In this document: piece by piece, positions 1 to 10,272 of the stretch
Layout of the letters: the number at the start of each line of letters is the position of its first letter
Position numbering within the stretch: position 1 is the stretch's first letter
Assembly (NCBI GenBank): GCA_015178975.1
Contig: WHVD01000156.1
Span: forward strand, 62,001-126,000
Source of the DNA: Hysterangium stoloniferum
Lineage: Eukaryota > Basidiomycota > Agaricomycetes > Hysterangiales > Hysterangiaceae
Length of the DNA: 64,000 bases
Reading direction: 5' to 3'
The notes under the pieces: generated by a model
What the model was told of the DNA's origin: nothing
Databases searched by the model: none
Seen by the model: only the letters and a program-made list of their open reading frames with translations
Position numbers and translations under genes: made by a program

Positions 1-282
1 ATTCTGTTGGGTGGAAAAACCCTAACAAAACCCAGGGATTTTTAAGAATTTTCCTATTTAGAAAATCCACAGAAAATAGGCTATTTCCAACAATGTTTCC
101 TTAGAATTTCCTGATCACCATTTTTAGGGTTTTCAGATACAATTTTTCTCCTCAGAAAAACCTACTAAAACCCAAGATTTTCAAACAGTTTTTCCAGTTC
201 AAAGAATGCTTAGCAAATTTGGCCAAATAGCAAGATTTTCTGAAGGTTTTGCAAATCCAAAAATCTTGGGGTGCCTCCAGTG
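1..282. mobile_element. Fold-back DNA transposon (MITE), right part, cut by window edge
   Basis: The stretch ends with TTGGGGTGCCTCCAGTG at 266-282, the same terminus as the complete element at 48,765-49,139, and the preceding 200 bases align to the right half of that copy (shared AT-rich blocks such as TTGGCCAAAT and AGTTCAAAGAAT). It lies directly against a Ty3/Gypsy integrase fragment beginning at 283, so it probably inserted into that older element. The left end and the left target duplication lie outside the window. There is no coding capacity. The CACTG terminus plus the 3-bp target duplication of the other copy suggest a CACTA-like origin; this is inference. Confidence 0.75.
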
Positions 283-2509
283 TAACGAATCCACGGAGTC
301 TGGGCCAAGTGTATTCTCTTCTTATTAATGATAGAGTTTTGTTGTACCCAAAATGTCCTGAGAGTGGATGATCATGTTTGTATTGAAGGATCCTGAGGCG
401 GAGGCCATCGGAGTCTGGTACATAGATTTGATCGTCAAGTCTAATGAAACCATGCTGATCAAGAGACCACCGAGGTTGATTGGGGTCCACGGGATTGTCA
501 AGGTGAGCTTTAGTTATCAGGTCTAGTGGAATTGCCGATAGAATATCTTGATGTAACTTCTCAATATCCATAATGATAATTCCATGGACAATGGGATTGA
601 TGAGGAAAGTTGTGCAGACCGATGTGGTAAGTTGTTGATTTGTGAAAATAGGTTTCAGGTTGTGCGGGTTTACCATGGCATAGTCGTTGCTCCCCTCTTT
701 AGGATAGACGTCCCATCGTCTAGTTAAAGCGTTGGGTTTGCCACTGAGATGGCCAGGTCGAAAGCGGATAATCATGTTGAAAGCAGATAGATATTCAGAC
801 CTGCGGGCCTGCTGATGGGTCAAAAGTTTTGTGGTAGAAAAGTATTCCAGGTTTTTGTGATCTGTTACAACATCAATCGGAGTTCCCGAGCCTTCCAAAT
901 GGTGTCACCACACTTTGAAAGCTCAAATGTTTGCCAGGAGTTCCTTATCATGAATGTTGTAGTTGAGCTCTGCTCCAGTAAAAGTCTGGGACAGAAAGGC
1001 CATGGGGTGGACTTCTCCATCGGAGTCCTGGATAGACAGAATGGTTCCAAGTGCATAGTTGGGGGTATCCATTTCGACAATGAGCGGGAAGTCCAGTTTC
1101 CAATGTGACAGAATAGGAGCTGAGGAAAAAGAATTTTTTAAAAGATTGAAAGCTTTTTGACACTTATCATTAAAATTCCACAGAGTATCCTTACATGTAA
1201 GATGGGTAAGGGGTACTGTGATGTTGGAATATCCACAGATAAACCATTGGTAAAAATTGGCAAAGCCGAGGAAGGATTGTATATCTTTAAATTTTCAGGG
1301 TTCAGGCCAATCTTTGATGACTTGCACTTTAGTTTCATCCATGCAGAGTCCGTCGGGTCCCATGATGAAACCCAGGTATTCCACGGAGTCCATGTCAAAA
1401 GTACATCTTTTACCATTCACAAATAAACCATGTTGTCTGAGTCTCCAGAGAACTTCATGGACTTGTTTGTCGTGTTCCACGGGATTCTCGGAGTAGATAA
1501 GAATGTCATCCAAGTAAACAATCACACATACATCGAGCATGTTGGAGAAAATGTCGTTGATAAAACATTGAAAAACAGATGGAACATTGGTGAGTCCAAA
1601 GGGCATCACCAACCACTTGAAGGCCCCATAGTGGGTTCTAAAAGTGGTTTTCCATTTGTCACCCACAGCAATCCAGAACAAATGATAGGCGTGTTTGAGA
1701 TCTATTTTGGTGTAAATCCAGGCATTCTGCAGAGCATCGAGCAGATCAGATATAAGTGGGAGTGGATACTTATCCTTTTTGGTGACAGCATTGAGTCCTC
1801 TAAAATCAACACATAGTCAAAGGGATCCATCCTTTTTTCTGACAAACAGAACAGGTGCTCCAAAAGGAGACTTTGAAGGTCGGATAAAACCTATGGACAA
1901 ATGTTCATCCAGGAAATCACAGATTGTGGAAAGTTCCGTGGACAAGAGCGGATAAATATGTCCTAGGGGTGGTTGGGTGCCGTCTTCGAGATCGATTTTT
2001 AAGTCATATTCTCTGTGGGGCAGAAGCTGGTCAGCTTTCCGCTTGCTAAAAACAGCTGCAAAGTCATGATATTTCTCCGGGATGCCTTCTAGGTCAGCAG
2101 CTTGCTCAGATTTGGATACCAGGGTTGAAAAATGTCCAGTTGCTTCATCAATTTTTAAGTTGATAGTGAATGCCTGGGACCCGTCCATTTTTGAAGCCCT
2201 AATAAAAGCTGCAGCATTAATCAGAGAAATAGACGGAGGTGCCGTGGGTTCCGGGGAAGCCATGGGTGCTGTAGGGATCACAGGAGTCCTCGAGACTGCA
2301 GGTGCTGGGAAGGCCATGGGTGCTGTGGAGGCTGGGTCAGGTGCAGTTTCCTCAGCTGCCATGGGGGTCCAGAATGTTATACTGTTAGCTATCCAGTCAA
2401 TCAATGGATTGTAGCGGGTAAGCCAGTTGTGTCCTAGGACCACCGAGCAACTTGAGTCTAACTGGGTCACATAGAAAGTGACCAATTGACTATGTGACCT
2501 ATCCTTCAC
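283..2509 (-). mobile_element. Ty3/Gypsy fragment, same family as element B, broken
   Basis: Read on the minus strand, the order is: end of the protease region (about 2,509-2,300), reverse transcriptase (about 2,000-1,295), RNase H (about 1,100-650; [19 protein letters not shown] near 850), and the integrase N-terminal zinc-binding part (about 500-300; HFGYNKTLSLIRREYTWPR). The RNase H and linker residues closely resemble those of element B near 35,287-35,661, so this is a second copy of that family. Gag, the integrase core, the chromodomain and both LTRs are absent. The copy is an old fossil with several breaks. Its right edge at about 2,510 meets unrelated DNA with no visible target duplication. 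Confidence 0.85.
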
Positions 2510-3216
2510 AAGTATGTTCTGTCATCACAACTAATTGATGTAGCCTGACAGCATACTTCAGTCCTTGACACTACGAGGAGAGACAACAATATTTTGCATT
2601 TCACACGTCACAGTCGACTTCAATAATCCTTTGACAAGTGGCCTTACAATTACCAATATCAACCCGACAGTCACATCTCATGGACTCACTCTTGGCACCA
2701 TCCTGACTACCACAAACTTCCCCACCCTGGTCATTCTATTACAACGTCTCCTTCACTTGAGCTCAATATCAACTTGGATCCCTCAACAACCTGCCTCTGG
2801 GGTTGGGACCCCCATGCTCGTGGTGGAAGGGCAGAGAGGCAGATGACAGTGAACAGGCTTGGGGAGCCTCTGAATTCACTGCTCTGTCAAAGTCGGCAGC
2901 CTTCAGCCACACACCAGTGTCACCTGTGGAACATCACTGGCACCTCCTAACCAGGACTGCAGCCTGGCAACGGTCTATTCTTCCTACCCACCCCTGACTC
3001 CAGCATTCACTTATGCACTGGCAATGTAAGGCTTCGGTGTGCCTGCAGCCATCATCGACTGCTAGCAGGATCTCAGGCTCTTCCTTGGGCTTCAGCCCAA
3101 ATTTCCACTCTTCATTCGACCATCGTACCAACCACCACTCGCTGCAACGTATCCGGCCTGCTCCCTCTCAATTCTCTCGTAGATACTATAGCAGCTATGC
3201 TCTATACGATGCTCGG
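2510..3216. other. Unassigned sequence between retroelement fragment and SINE-like tail
   Basis: About 700 bases with no ORF I can assign. The composition is more GC-balanced than the flanks. It could be the body of the retroposon whose A-rich tail ends at 3,274, but no second copy of this body occurs in the window, so the link is unproven. Confidence 0.4.
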
Positions 3217-3274
3217 AACCGCTATGTATCTTAGTTATGCGATGTGGTATATAAATGTATAAAAAAAAAAAAAA
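3217..3274 (+). repeat. SINE-like (or LINE 3') tail with poly(A)
   Basis: The block AACCGCTATGTATCTTAGTT followed by GGTATATAAATGTA and a run of A matches, in reverse complement, the element at 55,696-55,840, which has a 15-bp target duplication. Only the 3' end is shared, so the upstream limit of this copy is unknown. The A-run at the plus-strand 3' end indicates retroposition by target-primed reverse transcription. Confidence 0.6.
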
Positions 3275-3594
3275 CAATTCTATGTCACATGACCCCATTC
3301 TATTTTTAGGAGAAGAAGTCAGTATCTAGCATACCATATGAATGATATAGAATACCCTTAGATCATGTATTGGTGTGAAGGGTATGCATATATCATGATT
3401 GGACTGTGGAATAATAGACGTATTATAGTATTTTATTATCTAGTTTTTATTTCTTTTCTCTAATTCTCTATATCTTTCGAGCATACCCTTATTCCTTAGT
3501 TCGAAGCCTTGTGTATATCTATGGGCACTCTCAGCATCAAATGAAAAGACACTTTTTACCCAGCAGACACCACCTCGTGTGAAGGGTATGCATA

Positions 3595-3806
3595 CAGTAG
3601 GCAACAAAACCCTTACAATGTTTTGTACGTTTTGAAAGACATGGCTATTCCTCCAGAAATAAATTCTGTAAATTGCTGAAAATATTATGTAATATACTTC
3701 AACATCATACCTTCCAGAAATGCACAGCCACAAGGCACCATGTCCTTATTTGGTAAGTCCACATCACATACAAACCAATAGTTCATTGTAAGGGTTTTGT
3801 TGCACA
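3595..3806. repeat. Left inverted arm of the Tc1 element, itself palindromic at its ends
   Basis: The 20-mer GCAACAAAACCCTTACAATG at 3,601-3,620 recurs inverted at 3,784-3,803, near the inner limit of the arm. The right arm has the same arrangement at 4,987-5,006 and 5,170-5,189. Classic Tc1 IR/DR elements have inner and outer transposase sites in the same orientation; here they are inverted. Confidence 0.85.
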
Positions 3807-3833
3807 CTATTTTGAGACTATTATTACAAGAAA

Positions 3834-4891
3834 TTAGTATTTAGTATGGCCCCCCTTGGCTCTAATCACTGCTGCAAGTCTTCTAGGCATACTCTCAATA
3901 AGCTTCTGACACTCCTCCTTTGGAATCTCTTCCCACACTTTCTGCACCCTCTCCCACAGTTCATGAACACTATTTGCAGGCTGTTCATACTCCCCCAGCT
4001 TCTTTTTGACATGATTCCACAGATGTTCAATAGGATTCATGTCAGGAGATTGTGCAGGCCACTTGAGGACTGTAACATCATGGTCAGTGAACCATTTCTG
4101 GGCCTTTTGTTGGTGTGTTTGAGGTCATTGTCTTGTTGAAACACAATGTTAGCCACTGTTTTGTTGTGATATTTAAGGGTTTGCTGGAGTTCATCATCCA
4201 GGATCTCCACATAAAGCTCAGCATCCATCCTCCCATCAATTTTGGTTGCAAACCCAACCCCAGCCCAGCCCACATATTCCCACATCATCAGGTTTCCTCC
4301 TCCAAACTTGACTGTTCCCTCTACTAACCTATCATTTAACCCCTCACCCACATTTTTCCACACATATTTCCTTCCATCTGATCCCAGCCTATTAATCTTA
4401 GTGTCATCAGACCATATGACCCTTTTCTAGTCCTCCAGGGTCCATTCCAAATGCCTTTCTGCAAACTCCAATCGAGATTTCCGATGATGAGGTTTGAGAA
4501 GTGGCCTTTTTCTCTTTACCACAGTCCTCATGCCTATAGTTTTGAGGTGGTGATGCACTGTTTGTGAAGTCATAGGAGTGTTGATGATGTCTATAAGTTT
4601 CTTGGTTGCCTGTGTGGCATTATCAACCTTCCCCATGCAAATTATTCTTCTAGCATAGGCAACATTGGCTGTGGTAAGCTTTGTAGGATGGCCACCAGAG
4701 CATTTGGGGAGGTCAGGGCAATGCTCAGAGCGAATACGACTGATGGTGGCATTGCTGAGATGAGTTTGGTAACATATTTGAGCTCCAGAAATGCCAGAGT
4801 CAAGTAGAGTAAGAACATGTTGGATTTGGCTGGAGGAGAGCTTTTTCATTGTGAGTAGGGTGATTGTGGGATTCCAACTGGTTGCTTTCAT
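3834..4891 (-). pseudogene. Tc1/mariner transposase (DD34E type), inactivated
   Basis: This is the cut-and-paste transposase of the Tc1 element. Visible parts in order: two N-terminal helix-turn-helix segments (KLSSSQIQHVLTLLDSG; MTSQTVHHHLKTIG), first catalytic Asp in IWSDDTKIN, second Asp in QQDNDLKHT, and the Glu in SPDMNPIEHLW. The 34-residue spacing from the second Asp to the Glu is typical of Tc1. An internal start at 4,849 (MKKLSSS) fits the family better than 4,891. Two lesions are visible: an in-frame TAG at 4,427-4,429, where the family has Trp after LED, and a frame change near 4,100 between the second Asp and the final Glu. The element is therefore non-autonomous now. Confidence 0.9.
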
Positions 4892-4983
4892 CTTATATAC
4901 ATTGAGGAAGAGTGGTCACATGACTTTGTTGAACTTTATAAACAAGGTCATGTGACTAGGACCTATTTTGAACTTTAAAAATG

Positions 4984-5195
4984 TGTGCAACAAAACCCTT
5001 ACAATGAGCTATTGGTTTGTGTGTGATGTGGACTTACCAAATAAGGATGTGGTGCCTTGTGGCTGTGCATTTCTGGAAGGTATGATGTTGAAGTATATTA
5101 CATAATAGTTTCGGCATTTTACAGAATTTATTTCTGGAGGAATAGCCATGTCTTTGAAAAAGTACAAAACATTGTAAGGGTTTTGTTGCCTACTG
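4984..5195. repeat. Right inverted arm of the Tc1 element
   Basis: Reverse complement of 3,595-3,806 with only scattered differences. The inner site is at 4,987-5,006 and the outer site at 5,170-5,189, in opposite orientations. Confidence 0.85.
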
Positions 5196-6423
5196 TATAT
5201 CATGATTGGACTGTGGAATAATACATATATTATAGTATTATTTTATTTAGTTCTTACTCTTTTTCCCTAACTCTCTAGATCTTCGAGCATACCCGTATTT
5301 CTTAGTTCGAAGTCTTGTGTATATCTATGGGCGCTCTCAGCGCTAAATGGAGACAACTTTTTACCCAGCAGACACCACTTCGTAACGACTCAGACGTCGA
5401 ATAACGAGAGGTGTCAAGGGTAGTATCTCAGCTACCATAAAGGTAGCACTCACTAGTCTACTAATAGCCTTTTGAACTTGAACCGCTAAGGTCGAGTTCC
5501 GCTTCCAAGACTTTGCGCTCATCGACACCATAGTCGACTCACACTACTAATACTCTATCCTAGACACTCAGTCTTTAGCTGAGTATCTTCCTTATTTCTA
5601 GCTACTAGTTGTACCGTAAAAGGTCAACTCGTTATCTTACTGTTCTAAGCCGTCACGAGCAACTATACAGTTGCTCTTGAGGCGTGCAGTGTGTTCTTAT
5701 ACTAGTACTAACAGTCTAGTAGTCTATAGTATTGTACTGACAGTCAATACTCTCTAATAGTAGTTGAATAAACACTATTCTTCGTATATAGAGCGGTCAG
5801 AATCCACCACTCTTCACACCTCGTAACAACTCAGATGTCGAATAGCGAGAGGTGTCAAGGGTAATAACTCAGCTACCCATAGAGGTAGTGTCTTCTAGCA
5901 TACTAATAGAATTTGGACTCGAACCACAAAGGTCGAGTTCCACTCTCAAGACTCTGCACTCGTCGACACTGTAGTCGACTCGCGCTGTTATCTCTTCACT
6001 CTAGATATTCAGTCTTTCCTGATTATCTATCTTATTTCTAGCTACCAGTTGTACCATAAAGGTCAACTCTTATTCTCTTGTTCTAGTCATCATGAGCAAC
6101 TGTACAGTTGCTCTTGTGACATGTAGTGCATCCCTATACTAGTACTATCAGTCTAGTAATCTATAGTATTGTACTGAACGGTCAATACTTTCTAATAGTA
6201 GTTGAATAAACGCTATTCTTTGTATATTGAGTGGTCAGAATCTATCGACTCTTCACAATTGGATTGGATTGTGTAGTGAAGATGGGATAATTGATTGATT
6301 GATTGATAGCTAATGGATATGTATTGTGTTCTGTTTGATTGAGTTGATAGTGGTTTATATACATATACCATTTGGGAATGAAATGGAGTTCATAACAAGG
6401 TGAAAACAGATATAACAGAATAG

Positions 6424-6795
6424 GGTTGAAATGGGGAGATGAGGTATTGGCATGGAAAGATAAGATGATGGAATGAGGAGAGATGAGCAGTTGAACTGGG
6501 GAGGTGAAATGTTGAAATGGGGAGGTGAAGTGTTGAAATGGGGAGATGAAGTATTGAAATGGGGAGATGAAGTGTTGAAATGGGGAGATGAAGTGTTGAA
6601 ATGGGGAGATGAAGTGTTGAAATGGGGAGATGAAGTGTTGAAATGAAGAGTTGAAGAGTTGAAATGAGGAGATGAGCAGTTGAATGGGGAGAAGAAGTGT
6701 TGAAATGGGGAGGTGAAGTGTTAGAATGAGGAGATGAGTCATTGAAATGGGTAGATGAGTTGTTGAAATGGGCAGATGAAGAATTGAAATGGTCA
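6424..6795. repeat. Minisatellite, about 20-21 bp unit
   Basis: About fifteen imperfect tandem copies of TTGAAATGGGGAGATGAAGTG. The middle (about 6,490-6,640) is nearly perfect and the edges are degenerate. The array starts about 160 bases after the end of the outer solo LTR. Open frames on both strands through it are repeat artefacts. Confidence 0.9.
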
Positions 6796-7152
6796 ACACT
6801 TCCCCAGAACGGAGGTGGCGAACCTCAGATCGGGAATGAGGAATCCCCCAGCAGAGGCGGCGAGCCTCAGATTGGGAATGATGACTCCCGGATCAGAGAT
6901 GGGTCCCAGACCGTAGAGGATGAGCCAGAGTGCGGAGATGATGAATCGAACAAGGCAAGGCATCGATACAGAAGCTTATTGGACGCTACACAGAGAGAAG
7001 CGAGAGAATTATCACTTGAACGAGTCAAGGCCATCGCACATCACATTGAAGGGAACAGGACAACAGGGACACTCCAAGATCTGGTGACAGAGGGCGAAAA
7101 CGGTCGGTTGGACAGTAGTGAGCCATCCATGCTGTTAAAATTTGCTATGTAG
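6742..7152 (+). CDS. Hypothetical ORF at minisatellite edge
   Basis: A 136-codon open frame begins inside the last minisatellite units and runs to a stop at 7,152. Residues 30-60 carry a short duplication (GGEPQIGNEES / GGEPQIGNDDS). Residues about 75-110 are charged and helix-prone (LLDATQREARELSLERVKAI). I do not recognise a family. It may be an upstream exon of the membrane-protein locus that follows, or a chance frame. Confidence 0.25.
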   Translation: MKWVDELLKWADEELKWSTLPQNGGGEPQIGNEESPSRGGEPQIGNDDSRIRDGSQTVEDEPECGDDESNKARHRYRSLLDATQREARELSLERVKAIAHHIEGNRTTGTLQDLVTEGENGRLDSSEPSMLLKFAM

Positions 7153-8119
7153 GATTCACAGACATGCAGAATGGACGACCATCCACGCGGTTTTTGTCAT
7201 CATGGGGGGATTCCACGCCTACAATGATGGGAAGCCGTTGTACCCCCTGACGAGTAAGGAAGTTGTCGAGCTCGTCAGAGCGGGCCCAGTTCGTTCCTCC
7301 CACAGTGGCTGAAATCCAGGGCATGGGACAAGGGGACTGGTTGTCCAAAGGCATTACGGCCACCCAAACAGTCTGGTTTATGGTGCAATGTATCGCCCGC
7401 CGCATGGAGCGCCTTCCCATCACGCAGTTGGAGATCATGACCCTTGCGTATACGACGATCACCGTCACGATGTATGCGTTCTGGTGGCTCAAGCCGCTCA
7501 ACGTCAATTGCCCCCTGCGCATCGCTATAACGAAGCCACTGCGGAAAAGTACAGAAAGTAAATGGCCCCTTTATCCGGCCAGCAAGGTTGTCTGGACGAT
7601 AGCAGGATGGCAGGACAACCTCATGTCTATGGAGCAGGTGTGGGAGACACGTTCACAAGTTCCTACGTTCTACGGTGGTGGCGGCAAAGGCAACCCGAGC
7701 AAGACGATCGAAATGAAAGAGTGTTGGCCTGACCTCATTGGGCTGGCAGCCACGATGTTATTCGGAGCCATACACTGTGTCGTGTGGTCTTACGTTTTTT
7801 CGTCCATCGACCAAAGGAGGCTCTGGCACGTATGTGCCGTGCCATGACTATTGTGATATCACCGGGAACCATCCTCCTGTCCCTCATGTCCTGGCTCTTT
7901 TTCAACTACGTCGAGGGACGCAGGTCCACCAAATATCCCACCAAATATGTTCATTGGCCGGTGGAGGGGATCGCGATGCTCAGCGCTGCCTTCTCCTTCC
8001 TTCTGTACCTCACTGCACGCCTGATCCTCCTCGTCTTGGCATTCACAACCCTTACTTCTTTGCCTCCAGACGCGTGTCGCACTGTCGAGTGGACTCTTCA
8101 TATTCCACACATCGCGTAG
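7153..8119 (+). pseudogene. Multi-span membrane protein of an Agaricomycete family, frameshifted
   Basis: Recognisable blocks: GGFHAYNDGKPLYPLTSKEV at about 7,204-7,262, then the block from WLSKGITATQTVWFMVQCIA to EIMTLAYTTITVTMYAFWWL at 7,340-7,490, and a C-terminal part with hydrophobic spans (ISPGTILLSLMSWLFF; FSFLLYLTARLILLVLA) ending TLHIPHIA at 8,119. These match a common basidiomycete family of integral membrane proteins of unknown function, known to me only as hypothetical proteins. The blocks lie in different frames: one frame change falls near 7,290 (after ELVRAGP) and another near 7,830 (around LWHV/CRAM). At least four hydrophobic segments remain visible. I call it a pseudogene; a sequencing error at both sites is possible but less likely given the decayed neighbourhood. 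Confidence 0.65.
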
Positions 8120-10272
8120 CCAACTCCCTTCCTTTACTTATGACATTACATGGTGACATACTTTTGCCTGCCATTGTGGCTATATATATCCTTTCTTGAT
8201 CGTAGATGATGAAGTGTTGAGGTACATAGTGATAGCGAAACGACTGTGCAGCGGGACTGGGAGACCCAGGTCTTGTGTTTATCCTTTATGCCTTGTAGCA
8301 ATATAGTGTCGACTGACGCTGACAGTCACTGCTGGGTATTCGAAAGCACACTGGGTCGTAACTGTTATCCAGTTACGCCGGTGTGCATCAGTGTGTAACT
8401 CGATTTCCAGAGTTGGACCCGAGTTGACAGCTCAGACTGCACTGGACGGCGGCAACCCTAGTCAGTATTTCAGTGCTCCTTGATACCTACTATATATGCT
8501 TCATGTGTATCTTCCGTTAAATGCAAAATCCATTCAAGGAAGAATTGTTGAGATATGGACCCTGTGCTCGCACTCATATTGTTGACCTATCTTTTATTTT
8601 TATCCTTATATTTATTTGATGCGCTGATGCGTTACTCTTTCTTACGTCTGAGGCTCGGTCCTATTTTATCTTATTTCATATTAAATTACCTTCGGAAGGT
8701 TTTTATTCAGCCCCTCTCGAAAATTCTACCTCAGTCGTTTACCTTCTCGTACTTATAACGCCTAAGGTATAGTTGTCGTACTTGCTACTGTTCCCGGCCT
8801 CTCTAACTATATTATTCCATCTATGGCCCCACCAGGGATGGGCTCCATTGATTCAGCCTGAATGCCTCAACCCTTGGTGCACAAAGGTTTTGCAGGTGAA
8901 AGGCTGCCATTATCAGCCTCACCTGGTCAACACTGACAGGACTAAGTTTTCTTTATTTTAATAGCAGTATGATACAAGATGAATGTGAGGCTCCCTAGGG
9001 AAGAGTGGAAAATGATTTTATGGTTGAAAAGACTCCTCTCTTATAGCTGTGGAATGTATACTTATATATCTGCTTGGAACAATCAGATTGTGGTAGCAAA
9101 AGGAATCTGAAGACAAGGAAGACGTGGCGGGAAAAGGAGAACAATGGTTGGTGGAAGAACAATGATCAAGGGTAATCGAGTGGCAGCACAAGAAATGCTT
9201 CAGTAGTCGAACAAAGGGAGTGGTTGGGAATGGTGGCATACACCAGGAAAACCCCTCTCTCCAAAAGGTTGGATGCTGATCATAGTGATGATGGTGGGCA
9301 GATTATTAGTATTAGTTGAATTCTATATTATTAGTAGAAGAATTAAAGTTCTATGAATATCTAGTTTAGATAATTTTTTATAACTTAATCATCTATAATT
9401 CATCTAAAATGCTAACTTTAAGCTTTTATCTTTAAAATTTTTGTCTAAATTTATTGCAGATGATAAGGTAGAGATGACGCAATGACTGTAAATTGCTATC
9501 CTAGCCCTCTGGCTTGCTTTATCTGATTGCATTCCTTTCGATAGACTGGGAGTTGGTAGATGAATCCCCTGATGTGAAGGCCTCACGATTCGTATCAATT
9601 TTTACGCAGACGTAATGAACAGAGCAGATGAGGTGAGTCGCTTGCTCTATGCCAAAAAAATGAACAGCTTAAAAGTTACAAACAGCAGGTGCGACGTTTA
9701 ATATCACAACGACGACGTATATAATTGAAAAGGGAATTTAGCTGGCTAATAATATAATTACCATTACCTAGTTCGACGCTTAATATAATATACAACAGGT
9801 CTAAATGGATATGATTAAGGATATGCTGCCCAGGAATTGTGGAAGGCTGCTGTCTAATGCAGCCTTATATTGGCATCGGTCCAGACGTTGATAGGACCAA
9901 TCTGTATTCCTCGAGAACGGCGAGTACGATACACGATGATGACGGTAAGTAAAAACGATTAACTAAAAATGATACTACGCGTGTCTGTGATAACGTAATC
10001 AGTATGTCGTAAGCCACCAGCTTACAAATTGTATAAGATCTCAGTCCTGCGAAATTATAGGACTCGCAATACATAAATACAAAAAAAAAATGTGACATCA
10101 TCGAAGATGTCTTGATTTGACACCAGTTTACACTTACAGTTTCTCTAGAAAACGTGCTATAGGCACAGAACACCAAGGATTATGCAACTCAAAAGTTACT
10201 AGTGCTTAGCTCCCAAGTAACTCTTTAGCGCTCAGCCACGTCCTTCCAAAACATTGACAAGAGTGGTACAAC
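8120..10272. other. Intergenic, no gene recognised
   Basis: About 2.1 kb without an ORF I can support; several short frames show no domain signature. It is AT-rich from about 8,560 to 8,760 and 9,300 to 9,450. It contains one copy (9,655-9,687) of a roughly 33-base sequence repeated at 14,589-14,621. Confidence 0.5.
9655..9687 (+). repeat. Direct repeat, copy 1 (partner at 14,589-14,621)
   Basis: AAAAATGAACAGCTTA followed by AAGTTACAAACAGCA occurs here and at 14,589-14,621 with a single A/G difference. The two copies bracket the SEC13 and F-box genes, 4.9 kb apart. Confidence 0.6.

Larger units (their letters stand above)
3595..5195 (-). mobile_element. Tc1/mariner DNA transposon, complete ends
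   Basis: This 1,601-bp element is flanked by TA dinucleotides (3,593-3,594; 5,196-5,197). Its terminal inverted repeats begin CAGTAGGCAACAAAACCC and extend about 210 bases. It encodes one transposase on the minus strand (3,834-4,891). The arms are nearly identical to each other, so the insertion is recent compared with the LTRs around it. The excised target reads as a continuous family 1 LTR, confirming the borders. Confidence 0.93.
3578..5818 (+). mobile_element. Inner solo LTR of family 1, inserted in its own kind
   Basis: It has the same termini as the outer copy, with target duplication CCTCG at 3,573-3,577 and 5,819-5,823; the outer LTR resumes immediately after. A Tc1/mariner element (3,595-5,195) sits 17 bases inside it. 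Without that element and its TA duplication the LTR is about 638 bases. A further member of the family is at 32,112-32,752 (minus). Confidence 0.9.
3374..6257 (+). mobile_element. Outer solo LTR with nested insertions (LTR family 1)
   Basis: It begins TGTGAAGGGTATGCATA and ends CTCTTCACA, with TG...CA termini. It is flanked by the 5-bp target duplication ATTGG (3,369-3,373 and 6,258-6,262). After removing the inner LTR and its duplication, about 638 bases remain, the same as the inner copy. No internal coding region is present, so this is a solo LTR left by LTR-LTR recombination. The inner copy splits it after 3,577. Confidence 0.9.

Noticed and set aside
6242-6799. 185-codon minus-strand frame of SPFQHFI repeats
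   Set aside because: It is the reverse reading of the 20-bp minisatellite.
8195-8560. Possible structural RNA or SINE body
   Set aside because: No tRNA-like fold, Pol III boxes or second copy was found.
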